Shown here piece by piece: positions 1 through 9,197 of a stretch of 64,000 nt of DNA. This DNA comes from Pseudomonas guariconensis (GTDB taxonomy: Bacteria; Pseudomonadota; Gammaproteobacteria; Pseudomonadales; Pseudomonadaceae), in contig NZ_FMYX01000002.1 in NCBI RefSeq assembly GCF_900102675.1, positions 372,001 to 436,000 on the forward strand, written 5' to 3'. Under the pieces are notes generated by a model. It saw nothing but the letters and a program-made list of their open reading frames with translations, ran no database searches and was not told the origin of the DNA. The translations under genes were made by a program, and so were the position numbers. Each line of letters starts with the position of its first letter. The first letter of the stretch is position 1.

Positions 1-293
1 AGCTGCTCCAAGCACTCCAGGATGTACCCGCCGCAGAGCGCGGCGCGCAGTTCGTCTGCGTGCTGGCCCTGGTGCGTCACGCCGATGACCCGCTGCCGAT
101 TCTGTGCGAAGGGTTGTGGCATGGCAGCATCTTGTTCGAGGCCAGCGGCGAGCACGGGTTTGGCTACGACCCGTTGTTCTGGGTCCCGGAGCGCAAGTGC
201 TCCAGCGCCGACCTCAGCCCTGTCGAAAAGAACCAGCTCAGCCACCGCGCCCGCGCCATGGCCCTGCTGCGTCAACGTCTGGGCCTGGCATGA
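1..293 (+). CDS. rdgB: dITP/XTP pyrophosphatase RdgB, C-terminal part (cut by window edge)
   Basis: The reading frame is open from the left edge and ends at TGA 291-293, so the N-terminal half is missing. The visible part carries features of the Ham1/RdgB family: the segment [19 protein letters not shown], in which the GFGYDP(L/I)F core is diagnostic, and the C-terminal [10 protein letters not shown] helix. RdgB hydrolyses non-canonical purine triphosphates (dITP, XTP) to monophosphates in the cytoplasm and keeps them out of DNA. The stop overlaps the hemW start (ATGA), which implies translational coupling; the rdgB-hemW order is usual in gamma-proteobacteria. Confidence 0.93.
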   Translation, partial: LLQALQDVPAAERGAQFVCVLALVRHADDPLPILCEGLWHGSILFEASGEHGFGYDPLFWVPERKCSSADLSPVEKNQLSHRARAMALLRQRLGLA

Positions 294-1477
294 CCGAAAC
301 GTTGTCCACCCAGCTGCGCCATTGCGGCGCGGCAGGTTTCGCCGCACTCCCACCTCTGGCCTTGTATATCCATATTCCCTGGTGCGTGCGCAAATGCCCT
401 TATTGCGACTTCAATTCTCACGCTGCCGGGCCTGATCTGCCGGAAGAGGCGTACGTCGATGCGCTGCTGACCGACCTGGATCAGGAGATGGCTGCGGTCC
501 AGGGACGCCCCATCAGCTCGATCTTCTTCGGCGGCGGCACTCCAAGCCTGTTCAGCGCCAAGGCTTTGGGGCGTTTGCTGCGCGGCGTGGAGCAGCGCAT
601 CCCGTTCGCCGTCGACATCGAAATCACTCTGGAAGCCAACCCAGGGACCTTCGAGCAAGAGAAATTCAAGGCGTACCGGCAAACCGGCATCAATCGCTTG
701 TCCATCGGCGTACAGAGCTTCCAGCCCGCCAAGCTCCAGGCCCTGGGGCGTATACACAACGGCGACGAGGCGATCCGCGCCGCGGACATGGCACGCGCAG
801 CCGGCTTCGACAACTTCAACATGGACCTCATGCACGGCCTGCCCGACCAGTCCCTGGACGACGCCTTGGCCGACCTGCGCCAGGCCATCGAGTTGGCGCC
901 GACGCACCTGTCCTGGTACCAGCTGACGGTGGAGCCGAACACGGTGTTCTGGAACCAGCCGCCGGAGCTGCCCGAAGACGACATTCTCTGGGACATCCAG
1001 GAAGCCGGCCAGGCCCTGATGGCGGCGAACGGCTTCCAGCAGTACGAGGTCTCGGCGTATGCGCAGCCGGGCCGGGCCGCGCGCCACAACCTCAACTATT
1101 GGCGTTTCGGCGACTTCATCGGCATCGGTGCCGGGGCCCACGGCAAACTGACCTTTGCCGACGGCCGCATCCTGCGCACCTGGAAGACCCGCCTGCCCAA
1201 GGACTACCTGAACCTGGCCAAGCCGTTCAAGGCCGGCGAAAAGCTCCTGCCCGCGCAGGAGTTGCCGTTCGAGTTCCTGATGAACGCCCTGCGCCTGACC
1301 CAGGGTGTGGAAGCCGAGCTATTCACCCAGCGTACCGGCTTGCCCCTGTCGCAGCTGGCAGAGGCCCGGCGCGAGGCAGAACGAAAGGGCCTTTTGCAGG
1401 TCGAACCGGATCGATTGGTGGCCACACCACGCGGCCAGTTGTTCCTCAACGACCTGTTGCAGTATTTCTTGACCTAA
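290..1477 (+). CDS. hemW: Radical SAM heme chaperone HemW
   Basis: A 395-residue protein starting at the ATG that overlaps the rdgB stop. Near the N-terminus is the radical SAM cluster motif CVRKCPYC (CxxxCxxC) preceded by IHIPW, then [10 protein letters not shown], the LEANPG segment and SIGVQSFQ, all hallmarks of the HemN/HemW group. HemW binds heme and is thought to deliver it to respiratory enzymes rather than oxidise coproporphyrinogen. The C-terminal part ([15 protein letters not shown]) matches the HemN C-terminal domain. Length is typical. The gene was long annotated as an oxygen-independent coproporphyrinogen oxidase-like protein. Confidence 0.95.
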   Translation: MTETLSTQLRHCGAAGFAALPPLALYIHIPWCVRKCPYCDFNSHAAGPDLPEEAYVDALLTDLDQEMAAVQGRPISSIFFGGGTPSLFSAKALGRLLRGVEQRIPFAVDIEITLEANPGTFEQEKFKAYRQTGINRLSIGVQSFQPAKLQALGRIHNGDEAIRAADMARAAGFDNFNMDLMHGLPDQSLDDALADLRQAIELAPTHLSWYQLTVEPNTVFWNQPPELPEDDILWDIQEAGQALMAANGFQQYEVSAYAQPGRAARHNLNYWRFGDFIGIGAGAHGKLTFADGRILRTWKTRLPKDYLNLAKPFKAGEKLLPAQELPFEFLMNALRLTQGVEAELFTQRTGLPLSQLAEARREAERKGLLQVEPDRLVATPRGQLFLNDLLQYFLT

Positions 1478-1486
1478 GGATGACCC

Positions 1487-1813
1487 ATGGATTTGGTACT
1501 TGACCTGCTCGCGACCGTCTCCCGCTGGAGCCGCAGCAACCTGTCGGAGATTTCCCTGGCCTTGGTAGGCTGCATGCTGGTGCTGTTTGGCACCGACATC
1601 AAGGGTTGGGTGGAGCAACGCCTGGGCGGCCTGGCCGGCGCCCTGCGCGTCCCCTTCATGGCATTGCTGGTGATGATCGGCAGCGGCGCGGCGCTGATCT
1701 ACGCAACGCCGTGGGTGGTGAAGGGCTTGGCCCAGTTCAACAACTATGCCCTGGCGCCGGTATTGCTGGTGGTACTGGTATTGATCGGCGTGGTGGCTGA
1801 TCGACGGGGGTAA
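1487..1813 (+). CDS. DUF3392 small membrane protein
   Basis: A 108-residue protein, 9 bases after hemW and probably in the same transcript (AAGGATGACCC lies just before the ATG). It has three likely membrane segments, around residues 22-38, 55-75 and 85-105, and ends in VVADRRG. Length and segment pattern fit the DUF3392 family, which follows hemW in pseudomonads. No function is known and no catalytic motif is visible. The family name comes from my recognition of the context and topology, not from a search. Confidence 0.8.
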   Translation: MDLVLDLLATVSRWSRSNLSEISLALVGCMLVLFGTDIKGWVEQRLGGLAGALRVPFMALLVMIGSGAALIYATPWVVKGLAQFNNYALAPVLLVVLVLIGVVADRRG

Positions 1814-1858
1814 ATGAACGGGTGCGCGGCGGCAGGCCTGCTTGCGCCTCCATTCAAA

Positions 1859-3265
1859 TCAGGGTTGCAACCGTACCTCTATGGGTACAGAGCGCTGCCC
1901 GGCATGATCAATGCCCACTGCACACAGCCGTGTATCCTGCCCGACCACGATCTTTCCCGTTGCCGTAGCGGGTAAATCACCGTAGTTCTGAAGGCTCGCG
2001 CAATCAGTGCCCTGCCAAGGGCCCAGCTTGAATTCCACCCTTCGGAACAAGAGGTGCCTGGAGGGAAAACGCACTCGGTAGGCCTTGCGCCCGTGATGAT
2101 CATAGTAAGGTGCGCTGATTTTCAGCTCCGGCTGCGCGGCCGGCCCCGGCTGGAGCACTACCACCGGCAGAGCCACAGCGTTACGGCTAGCAGGCTCGGG
2201 AGCACTAGCCTCACGCCCCCAAATGCACAACGCCAGCACCGTGGGATTGGTTGGTGAAAGAGTGAATCCCTCCAAGTGTAGATTCAGCGCAACGCCCGAT
2301 GCCTGTGGCGCGCCATACCCATTCGATTCCTCGCACTGCTCCGGCCACTGCGCAAGCTTGGCCTGGTACAGAGAAGTCGTCGAATACACCGAAGAATCAA
2401 TGAGCATTGGCGCCTGATCGGACGGCTTGTAGATCAGACGATCGTCATCGTCTTTTTCCACCACGACATTGAAGACATTGTCCAATCCACAACCTTGGGC
2501 CTCAGCGCTGAAGCGTCCCTGACGTAAGCACGCCGGCAGGAAGCTCATATCTGACGCATGGGCGCCGCCTGGCACAACGCTGTGCACGACCGCCAAGACA
2601 CTATGATTGCTGGCATCCACGATCGGACTACCGGAGTCCCCGTCGTGCAGGCTGACGTCGTTCAACATCAAAAGGTGTCGGAACAAGGTTCCCTCGCCAG
2701 TCTGCATGTCGATCCAGGGCAATGCTTGTTCCGGCCAGCTGGCGACACCACTGACACTACCCTGGCACGTCGCGGCAATGATCGTTTCGCCATCAACTGC
2801 CTTGCGTCCAGCCAGAACTAAAGGCGTAATGCCCAATGCCTTGAGCGCGCCCTGCGTCTGATGCAACTCGAAAATGGCGAAGTCCAGACCTCGACGCGAG
2901 GCAAATCGCACGTGGGCGACCTCGAAGGTTGCGTCTGGAAGGTCCCGGAATCTGACCAGACCGATCCCCGTCAGTTGCGTAGCGACCTGATCGAACACGT
3001 CGAGCACCGCATGCCCGCTGCCCACCAGCAAGGCCGGCGCGGCGTCGTTGCCGCTGTCGATCAGAAACGCCGTGCTCTTCTCGACTTTGCGCAAACCGAA
3101 ATGCAGGCCACTGTCGCTGAGCGAGCGCTGGTACATCGCAATGGCAGAGGTATCCAGCCCGCCCCCAACGGCAGCGGATTCAGCGATGACCAGCGTCGGA
3201 ACGCCCAGCAGGGCACCGACCAACAGCGAACGCAGTAATGATGAGAGATAGCGCTGTGTGTACAT
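1859..3265 (-). CDS. Secreted trypsin-like (S1 fold) serine protease with an extra C-terminal domain
   Basis: A 468-residue protein with a signal peptide (hydrophobic stretch at residues 9-28, likely cleavage after VIA). Residues about 50-230 look like a chymotrypsin-fold domain: GSGHAVLD with candidate catalytic His85, RGLDFAIFEL with candidate Asp128, and GDSGSP with Ser211. The His motif differs from the usual TAAHC, so activity is likely but not certain. Residues about 240-468 form a separate domain, possibly beta-rich, that I do not recognise. Base composition is lower than its surroundings (64 of 120 bases G+C at 2401-2520), which suggests acquisition. It stands alone between hemW/DUF3392 and trmB, on the opposite strand to hemW. 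Confidence 0.75.
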   Translation of the reverse strand: MYTQRYLSSLLRSLLVGALLGVPTLVIAESAAVGGGLDTSAIAMYQRSLSDSGLHFGLRKVEKSTAFLIDSGNDAAPALLVGSGHAVLDVFDQVATQLTGIGLVRFRDLPDATFEVAHVRFASRRGLDFAIFELHQTQGALKALGITPLVLAGRKAVDGETIIAATCQGSVSGVASWPEQALPWIDMQTGEGTLFRHLLMLNDVSLHDGDSGSPIVDASNHSVLAVVHSVVPGGAHASDMSFLPACLRQGRFSAEAQGCGLDNVFNVVVEKDDDDRLIYKPSDQAPMLIDSSVYSTTSLYQAKLAQWPEQCEESNGYGAPQASGVALNLHLEGFTLSPTNPTVLALCIWGREASAPEPASRNAVALPVVVLQPGPAAQPELKISAPYYDHHGRKAYRVRFPSRHLLFRRVEFKLGPWQGTDCASLQNYGDLPATATGKIVVGQDTRLCAVGIDHAGQRSVPIEVRLQP

Positions 3266-3422
3266 ATTGAGCCTCCTGGCGTCTCCGGGCGTCGTTACCC
3301 GAGGTCAGGAGGCTCACATAGCGCATGAGCTGCGGTGACATATCATGCGCTACGCACCTGCCAAAGCAGGATGGTCAAGCAACAGACAGGTAAGAGAAGG
3401 CGTGCGGCGCTCCTCTGAAGGA

Positions 3423-4145
3423 TCAGGCCAGCTTTTCGAACTTCAAATCCCACACCCCATGCCCCAGTCGCTCGCCACGGCGCTCGAACTTGGTGATCGG
3501 GCGTTCCTCTGGGCGCGGCACGTAAGTCCCGTCGGCGGCCTGGTTGCGGTAGCCCGGGGCGACGCTCATCACCTCCAGCATATGCTCGGCATAGGGCTCC
3601 CAGTCGGTAGCCATATGGAACACACCACCCACCTTGAGCTTGCGACGCACGAGCTCAGCGAACTCCGGTTGGACAATACGGCGCTTGTGGTGGCGCGCCT
3701 TGTGCCATGGGTCCGGGAAGAACAGCATCAAGCGGTCGAGGCTGTTGTCGGCCACGCAGCGGTTGAGCACTTCGATGGCGTCACAATCATACACACGCAG
3801 GTTCTTCAGGCCCTGAGTGAGCACACCGTTGAGCAGTGCACCGACACCAGGACGGTGTACTTCGACACCGATGAAGTCCTGCTCAGGCGAGGCAGCGGCC
3901 ATTTCCAGCAGGGAATGGCCCATGCCAAATCCGATCTCCAGGGTACGCGGCGCCGAGCGCCCGAACACCTGGTCGAAGTCCACCGGGCTATCGGCCAGGG
4001 GCAGGATGAACAGCGGACCGCCCTGTTCCAGACCACGCTGCTGGCCTTCAGTCATGCGCCCTGCGCGCATCACGAAGCTCTTGATGCGGCGGTGTGGGCG
4101 CGCTTCGCCGTCGGTGGTAATCGGCGTTTCTTGCGATTCAGTCAT
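3423..4145 (-). CDS. trmB: tRNA (guanine-46-N7)-methyltransferase TrmB
   Basis: A 240-residue Rossmann methyltransferase that uses SAM to make m7G46 in the tRNA variable loop. Visible are the SAM-binding motif [12 protein letters not shown], the [10 protein letters not shown] acidic loop and the family signature [13 protein letters not shown], followed by the C-terminal [17 protein letters not shown]. Length is usual for the family. It lies 9 bases downstream of thiG on the same strand, so it is probably the last gene of a thiS-thiG-trmB transcript. Confidence 0.96.
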   Translation of the reverse strand: MTESQETPITTDGEARPHRRIKSFVMRAGRMTEGQQRGLEQGGPLFILPLADSPVDFDQVFGRSAPRTLEIGFGMGHSLLEMAAASPEQDFIGVEVHRPGVGALLNGVLTQGLKNLRVYDCDAIEVLNRCVADNSLDRLMLFFPDPWHKARHHKRRIVQPEFAELVRRKLKVGGVFHMATDWEPYAEHMLEVMSVAPGYRNQAADGTYVPRPEERPITKFERRGERLGHGVWDLKFEKLA

Positions 4146-4154
4146 CAGAGGCTC

Positions 4155-4949
4155 TTACTTGATCAGACCTTCCAGCGGCGACGAGGCGCTGGCATAGAGT
4201 TTTTTCGGCATGCGCCCGGCCAGGTAGGCCATGCGACCGGCGACGATTGCGTGCTTCATGGCTTCGGCCATCAGCACCGGTTGCTGGGCATGAGCGATGG
4301 CCGAGTTCATCAGCACTGCCTCACATCCCATTTCCATGGCGATGGTCGCGTCAGAGGCCGTACCCACGCCCGCATCGACCAGCACCGGTACCTTGGACTC
4401 TTCCAGGATGATTTGCAGGTTGTAGGGGTTGCAGATACCCAGGCCAGTGCCGATCAGACCTGCCAGCGGCATCACCGCGATGCAGCCGGCTTCAGCCAAC
4501 TGGCGGGCGATGATCGGATCGTCGCTGGTGTAGACCATCACGTCGAAACCGTCCTTGACCAGCACTTCGGCGGCCTTGAGGGTCTCGATCACGTTGGGGA
4601 ACAAGGTTTTCTGGTCGGCCAGGACTTCCAGCTTCACCAGATTGTGGCCATCGAGCAGTTCTCGGGCCAGGCGGCAGGTGCGCACTGCCTCGACCGCGTC
4701 GTAGCAACCGGCGGTGTTCGGCAGGATGGTGTAGCGATCGGGAGGCAGCACGTCTAGCAGGTTCGGCTCGCCCGGGTTCTGGCCGATGTTGGTACGGCGC
4801 ACGGCAACGGTGACGATTTCGGCACCCGAGGCCTCGATGGCCAGGCGGGTTTCTTCCATGTCACGGTACTTGCCGGTGCCAACCAGCAGGCGCGACTGGA
4901 AAGTGCGCCCGGCCAGGGTGAAGGGCTTGTCGCTACGAACGTTGCTCAT
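4155..4949 (-). CDS. thiG: Thiazole synthase ThiG
   Basis: A 264-residue TIM-barrel enzyme that condenses 1-deoxyxylulose 5-phosphate, dehydroglycine and the ThiS thiocarboxylate into the thiazole phosphate of thiamine. The start MSNVRSDKP is chosen because the conserved [19 protein letters not shown] follows at once; the frame is open further upstream but that part is not conserved in style. Other family segments are [30 protein letters not shown] with the Schiff-base lysine region, and [20 protein letters not shown]. It sits between thiS (52 bases upstream) and trmB. Confidence 0.96.
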   Translation of the reverse strand: MSNVRSDKPFTLAGRTFQSRLLVGTGKYRDMEETRLAIEASGAEIVTVAVRRTNIGQNPGEPNLLDVLPPDRYTILPNTAGCYDAVEAVRTCRLARELLDGHNLVKLEVLADQKTLFPNVIETLKAAEVLVKDGFDVMVYTSDDPIIARQLAEAGCIAVMPLAGLIGTGLGICNPYNLQIILEESKVPVLVDAGVGTASDATIAMEMGCEAVLMNSAIAHAQQPVLMAEAMKHAIVAGRMAYLAGRMPKKLYASASSPLEGLIK

Positions 4950-5001
4950 CGTGGATCCTCGGGAAAAGGTTACGGGACTTGCAGGTGAATCACCGGGCGG
5001 A

Positions 5002-5202
5002 TCAGCCGCCACCGATGGCATGGACCACTTCGACCTGGTCGCCTTCACTGAGCCGCGTGCTTTCATGCTGGCTACGCGGGACGATATCCAGGTTCAGTTC
5101 CACCGCCACTCGGCGACCAGCGAGCTCCAGCCGGCCCAGCAGGGCAGCGACGCTCTCGCCATCGGGCAATTCGTAAGGTTCACCGTTCAGTTGAATGCGC
5201 AT
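5002..5202 (-). CDS. thiS: Sulfur carrier protein ThiS
   Basis: A 66-residue ubiquitin-like protein starting [15 protein letters not shown] and ending in the essential Gly-Gly (VHAIGGG), where the C-terminal thiocarboxylate is made by ThiF and passed to ThiG. An in-frame upstream start five codons earlier is possible, but MRIQLNG matches family starts. It is the first gene of the thiS-thiG-trmB group. No TPP riboswitch is evident in the roughly 100 bases between it and the DUF423 gene, so I cannot say how it is regulated. Confidence 0.93.
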   Translation of the reverse strand: MRIQLNGEPYELPDGESVAALLGRLELAGRRVAVELNLDIVPRSQHESTRLSEGDQVEVVHAIGGG

Positions 5203-5305
5203 GCGCACGGCCACCATTGTGCTTTGGGGGTCGGCATTCTAGCCCTGATCCGCACTTCAACCCAAGGCCAGCCAACGCCATTAGTCGCGATTGTGGACCA
5301 CTTGG

Positions 5306-5677
5306 TCAGCTCAGGCGCCAGGCCGCCAGACCCAGGCACAACCAACCGGCCAGAAAGCACAGCCCGCCGATGGGCGTGATGATGCCAAGCTTGCCCAGGC
5401 CGCTGAGGGTCAGCACGTACAAACTACCGGAGAACAGCAAGATTCCGACGGCGAACAGGCCACCGGCCCAGCCGATTAACCGACCCGGTAGGTGCACAGA
5501 CAGCAGCGCGACGCCGAACAGCGCCAAGGCATGCACCAACTGGTAGGTCACGCCGGTGTGAAAGATCGCCAGGTAGTCGGCCGTCAGGCGGTTCTTCAGG
5601 CCGTGGGCGGCGAAGGCGCCCAAACCGACCCCGGTGAAGCCGAAGAAAGCGGCGAGCATCAGGAAGCTGCGAAGCAT
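5306..5677 (-). CDS. DUF423 small inner-membrane protein
   Basis: A 123-residue protein with four predicted membrane helices. The N-terminal segment FFGFTGVGLGAFAAHGLKNRL is the signature of DUF423 (YgdD-type) proteins, and the internal FHTGVTYQLVHALALF also fits. The start is supported by GAGGAG eight bases upstream of the ATG. Function is unknown. It is divergent from mtgA, with about 64 bases between the starts. Confidence 0.9.
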   Translation of the reverse strand: MLRSFLMLAAFFGFTGVGLGAFAAHGLKNRLTADYLAIFHTGVTYQLVHALALFGVALLSVHLPGRLIGWAGGLFAVGILLFSGSLYVLTLSGLGKLGIITPIGGLCFLAGWLCLGLAAWRLS

Positions 5678-5702
5678 GGGACGACTCCTCGAAAGGGGTC
5701 TG

Positions 5703-5708
5703 TATAAT
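5703..5708 (+). promoter_or_regulatory. Probable -10 box of the mtgA promoter
   Basis: A perfect TATAAT lies 33 bases before the mtgA start, inside the DUF423/mtgA divergent region. No good -35 hexamer is visible 16-18 bases upstream, so this is only a partial promoter match. Confidence 0.45.
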
Positions 5709-5741
5709 GGCCCGTTCCAACGGTCCGGCCAAGCCATCACC

Positions 5742-6440
5742 ATGCTGTCATCCCTAATCCGTCGCCTCGCCCGCGCCCTGCTCTGGTTCGCCGCCGGCAG
5801 CATCGTCGTGGTGCTGGCCCTGCGCTGGATACCGCCACCGGGCACGGCGCTGATGGTCGAGCGCAAGGTGCAATCCTGGATCAACGGCGAGCCGATCGAC
5901 TTGCAACGTGAATGGACGCCTTGGGAGCGGATCTCCGACGACCTCAAAGTCGCGGTCATTGCTGGCGAGGACCAGAAGTTCGCCAGCCATTGGGGCTTCG
6001 ACCTGCCGGCGATCCAGGCTGCACTGGCCTACAACGAACGCGGCGGCAAGATCCGGGGGGCCAGCACCCTGACCCAGCAGGTCGCCAAGAACCTGTTCCT
6101 CTGGTCCGGTCGCAGCTGGCTGCGCAAAGGCCTGGAGGCCTGGTTCACCGGGTTGATCGAGCTGTTCTGGTCGAAGGAGCGGATTCTCGAGGTCTATTTG
6201 AACAGCGCTGAATGGGGCAAGGGTGTGTTCGGGGCACAGGCCGCCGCCCGCTACCACTTTGGCGTCGATGCCAGCCGTCTTTCCCGCCAGCAGGCCGCTC
6301 AACTGGCCGCCGTACTGCCCAGTCCGCTGAAATGGAGCGCTAGCCGGCCCAGCGCCTATGTCGCCAGCCGCGCTGGGTGGATTCGCCGGCAGATGAGCCA
6401 GCTGGGTGGGCCGAGCTACTTGATGCAACTGCGTCCTTGA
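5742..6440 (+). CDS. mtgA: Monofunctional biosynthetic peptidoglycan transglycosylase MtgA
   Basis: A 232-residue GT51 glycosyltransferase that polymerises lipid II into glycan strands at the inner membrane. An N-terminal membrane anchor (residues 10-28) precedes the GT51 motifs: GEDQKFASHWGFD with the catalytic Glu, RGASTLTQQVAKNLFL, and RILEVYLNSAEWGKGVFGA with the second Glu. It has no transpeptidase domain, as expected. The start at 5742 gives a short anchor typical of the family. A strong terminator lies just after it, shared with convergent rpoH. Confidence 0.95.
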   Translation: MLSSLIRRLARALLWFAAGSIVVVLALRWIPPPGTALMVERKVQSWINGEPIDLQREWTPWERISDDLKVAVIAGEDQKFASHWGFDLPAIQAALAYNERGGKIRGASTLTQQVAKNLFLWSGRSWLRKGLEAWFTGLIELFWSKERILEVYLNSAEWGKGVFGAQAAARYHFGVDASRLSRQQAAQLAAVLPSPLKWSASRPSAYVASRAGWIRRQMSQLGGPSYLMQLRP

Positions 6441-6485
6441 GTGCCCACAGCGAGGACAGCTTGCCCCCTTCATGAAGCCAAAAGA

Positions 6486-6517
6486 AAAGCCGCTTGCCCA
6501 AAGGCAAGCGGCTTTTC
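6486..6517. terminator. Bidirectional intrinsic terminator between mtgA and rpoH
   Basis: A 14-bp perfect stem (AAAAGCCGCTTGCC / GGCAAGCGGCTTTT) with a CAAA loop and A/T-rich outer ends. It works in both directions for the convergent mtgA and rpoH. Confidence 0.9.
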
Positions 6518-6536
6518 GTGTATGGCCAGGTCTTGA

Positions 6537-7391
6537 TCAGATCGTGATCAGCGCCTTGACCTTGTTCATTGCGTTCTTTTCCAGCTGGCGAATCCGCTCG
6601 GCCGAAACACTGTATTTGTCCGCCAACTCATGCAGCGTTGCCTTTTCCTCGGCCAGCCAACGCTGATAGAGGATGTCACGGCTGCGCTCATCAAGACCCT
6701 GCAACGCAACGTGCAGGTTGCTGGTGGAGTTGTCGCTCCAGTCTGCGTCTTCCAGCTGTACGGCCGGGTCGTAGCGGTGATCTTCCAGATAATGCGCGGG
6801 CGACTGGAAGGCGCTGTCGTCGTCAGCTTCGGCCGCCGGGTCGAAAGCCATGTCCTGGCCACTCAAGCGGCTCTCCATCTCGCGCACTTCACGGGGTTCG
6901 ACACCCAGGCTCTCGGCCACTCGATGGACTTCTTCATTGTTCAGCCAGGCCAGACGCTTCTTCTGGCTGCGCAGGTTGAAGAACAGCTTGCGCTGGGCCT
7001 TGGTGGTGGCCACCTTGACGATGCGCCAGTTGCGCAGAATGAACTCATGGATCTCGGCCTTGATCCAGTGCACCGCAAAGGACACCAGACGCACGCCCAT
7101 TTCCGGGTTGAAACGCTTTACCGCCTTCATCAGGCCAACATTGCCTTCCTGGATCAGGTCGGCCTGGGCCAGCCCGTAGCCAGCATAGCTGCGAGCGATA
7201 TGTACGACGAAACGCAGGTGGGCCATCACCATTTGCCGAGCGGCCTCAAGATCCTGCTCGTAGTAGAGACGCTCGGCCAGTTCACGCTCCTGCTCGGCCG
7301 TCAGCAGGGGAATGCTGTTGACCGTGTGCACATAGGCTTCCAGGTTTGCACCGGGAACCAGGGCATATGCAGGTTGCAACGAATTGGTCAT
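6537..7391 (-). CDS. rpoH: RNA polymerase heat-shock sigma factor RpoH (sigma-32)
   Basis: A 284-residue sigma-70 family protein. Region 2 reads [19 protein letters not shown] followed by [18 protein letters not shown], and the RpoH box QRKLFFNLR is present, which separates it from other sigma factors. Region 4 carries the helix-turn-helix ending [17 protein letters not shown]. It directs transcription of chaperone and protease genes on heat shock. A strong ribosome site (GGAGG, 7 bases before ATG) and a sigma-E-like promoter lie upstream. It is next to ftsEX-ftsY, the same order as in E. coli. Confidence 0.97.
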   Translation of the reverse strand: MTNSLQPAYALVPGANLEAYVHTVNSIPLLTAEQERELAERLYYEQDLEAARQMVMAHLRFVVHIARSYAGYGLAQADLIQEGNVGLMKAVKRFNPEMGVRLVSFAVHWIKAEIHEFILRNWRIVKVATTKAQRKLFFNLRSQKKRLAWLNNEEVHRVAESLGVEPREVREMESRLSGQDMAFDPAAEADDDSAFQSPAHYLEDHRYDPAVQLEDADWSDNSTSNLHVALQGLDERSRDILYQRWLAEEKATLHELADKYSVSAERIRQLEKNAMNKVKALITI

Positions 7392-7439
7392 TCAAGAACC
7401 TCCGACTTACTAAACTCGCGCCTTGTGGGCACTGCCAAC

Positions 7440-7466
7440 ATTGACCGGAAACCACGAAACAAGTTC
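7440..7466 (-). promoter_or_regulatory. Candidate sigma-E/AlgU-type promoter of rpoH
   Basis: On the minus strand GAACTT (7466-7461) is followed after 16 bases by TCAAT (7444-7440), close to the extracytoplasmic sigma consensus GAACTT-N16/17-TCTRA. It lies about 50 bases before the rpoH start codon. Control of rpoH by the envelope-stress sigma is known in P. aeruginosa and E. coli; here it is inferred from the motif. Confidence 0.5.
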
Positions 7467-7503
7467 CCAGAACGGTAGAAAAGTCAATGCTGGCGTAAAA
7501 ACA

Positions 7504-8529
7504 TTATCGTGGTGCCAGCTCGTTCAGGTGACGAGCGACCGCGATCCACGCACCGATATACCCCAACAGTACAGCACCGATCAAGAGCGAAAGTCCATCA
7601 GACCCTGGCACACCTGCCAGGGCGAAGTCGCTCCCGTACAGCCCGGAAAGGTCCACGACCGCATCGTTGAGCCAGTCCAGCGAGAACGCCAGGATCCCCC
7701 ACGCCAACACGCCGGCACCCAGGCCGTAGAGCGCGCCCATGTAGAGGAAGGGCCGGCGCACATAGCTGTCGGTACCGCCCACCAGTTTGATCACTTCGAT
7801 CTCGATGCGGCGGTTCTCGATATGTAGACGAATTGTGTTACCGATTACTAACAGCAGGGCCGAAATCAGCAAAACAGCCAAGCCGAAGACGAATCGATCG
7901 CCCAACTTGAGGATCGCCGCCAGGCGCTCGACCCAGACCAGATCCAGCTGCGCCACTTCGACTCGCGGCAGCTCCGACAGCCGTTGGCGCAGGGCTTCCA
8001 AGGCCGGCTTGTCGACCTCTGTCGGCGTCACCACCACAACGCCAGGCAGCGGGTTGTCCGGCAGCTCGCGCAGGGCCTCGCCCAAACCGGACTGCTGCTG
8101 GAATTCCTCCAGCGCCTGCTCGCGGCTGACGTACTGGGCATCGGCCACACCGGGCATGCCTTTGATCTCGTCGCGCAGCGCTTCACCTTCACGGCTGCCG
8201 GCATCGAGCTTGAGGTACAGGGAGATCTGCGCGGCGCGCTGCCAGGAACCGCCGAGCTTCTCGACGTTCTTGAGCAGCAACGACAACCCCATGGGCATGC
8301 TCAGGGCCACGGCCATCACCAGGCAGGTGAAGAAACTGCCGATCGGCTGCTTGCCCAGGCGGCGCAAGCTGTCGATCAGGCTGGCGCGGTGGCTCTCCAG
8401 CCAGGCGTGCAGCAGGCTGCGAAAATCCGGGCCATCGTCATCGTGGCCGCCGCGCTGCTTGGATGGCTGCGGATCGGCAGCCTTCGGCGCGACACGCTCG
8501 GATACCTTAGGCGTACGTGTAGTGGTCAT
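7504..8529 (-). CDS. ftsX: Cell division protein FtsX
   Basis: A 341-residue inner-membrane protein, the membrane half of the FtsEX complex that controls septal peptidoglycan hydrolases. It has a long cytoplasmic N-terminus (about 70 residues), a first membrane helix followed by a periplasmic loop (residues about 100-210) and three further helices in the C-terminal FtsX domain (VLLISALLLVIGNTIRLHIENRRIEIEVIKLVGG is the hallmark, read here in two parts). It overlaps the upstream ftsE by four bases, so the two are translationally coupled. Confidence 0.95.
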   Translation of the reverse strand: MTTTRTPKVSERVAPKAADPQPSKQRGGHDDDGPDFRSLLHAWLESHRASLIDSLRRLGKQPIGSFFTCLVMAVALSMPMGLSLLLKNVEKLGGSWQRAAQISLYLKLDAGSREGEALRDEIKGMPGVADAQYVSREQALEEFQQQSGLGEALRELPDNPLPGVVVVTPTEVDKPALEALRQRLSELPRVEVAQLDLVWVERLAAILKLGDRFVFGLAVLLISALLLVIGNTIRLHIENRRIEIEVIKLVGGTDSYVRRPFLYMGALYGLGAGVLAWGILAFSLDWLNDAVVDLSGLYGSDFALAGVPGSDGLSLLIGAVLLGYIGAWIAVARHLNELAPR

Positions 8530-9197
8530 TGCCCGGCCTCCCCATCGCCGATCAGACGACCGCGCTGCAGAGTCAGCATGCGGTGCCGCATGCGCGCGAT
8601 CAGCGCCAGGTCGTGACTGGCGATCAATACGGTGGTCCCCAGGCGGTTGATGTCCTCGAACACGCCCATGATTTCCGCGGCCAGGCGCGGGTCCAGGTTA
8701 CCGGTAGGTTCGTCTGCCAGCAGCAAGGCCGGCTGGTGAACGATGGCACGGGCGATACCCACCCGCTGCTGCTGGCCCGTGGACAGGTCGGCTGGGAACA
8801 GCTCGCCCTTGTCGCTCAGGGACACACGTTCCAGGGCCGAGTCCACGCGCTTGGCGATCTCGGGTTTGGACAGCCCGAGAATCTGCAGCGGCAGGGCGAT
8901 GTTGTTGAAGACGGTGCGATCGAACAGCAGTTGGTGGTTCTGGAACACCACGCCGATCTGCCGGCGCAGGAACGGGATCTGCGCATTGCTGATCTGCCCC
9001 AGGTCCTGCCCAGCCAACAGCAGCTTGCCGCTGGTCGGACGCTCCATGGCCAGCAGCAAGCGCAGCAAGGTGCTCTTGCCCGCGCCCGAGTGCCCGGTGA
9101 CGAACAGGAACTCGCCCCGACGCGCCCGGAAGCTCAGCTCATGCAAGCCGACATGGCCATTGGGATAGCGCTTGGCAACCTGTTCGAATCGGATCAT
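8526..9197 (-). CDS. ftsE: Cell division ATP-binding protein FtsE
   Basis: A 223-residue ABC ATPase. Walker A is GHSGAGKST, the signature is LSTGQQQRVGIARA, Walker B is LLLADEPTGNLDP, and the switch His is in ASHDLAL. FtsE powers FtsX conformational changes that activate septal amidase activators. It overlaps ftsY by four bases upstream and ftsX by four downstream, giving a compact ftsY-ftsE-ftsX operon. Confidence 0.96.
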   Translation of the reverse strand: MIRFEQVAKRYPNGHVGLHELSFRARRGEFLFVTGHSGAGKSTLLRLLLAMERPTSGKLLLAGQDLGQISNAQIPFLRRQIGVVFQNHQLLFDRTVFNNIALPLQILGLSKPEIAKRVDSALERVSLSDKGELFPADLSTGQQQRVGIARAIVHQPALLLADEPTGNLDPRLAAEIMGVFEDINRLGTTVLIASHDLALIARMRHRMLTLQRGRLIGDGEAGQ

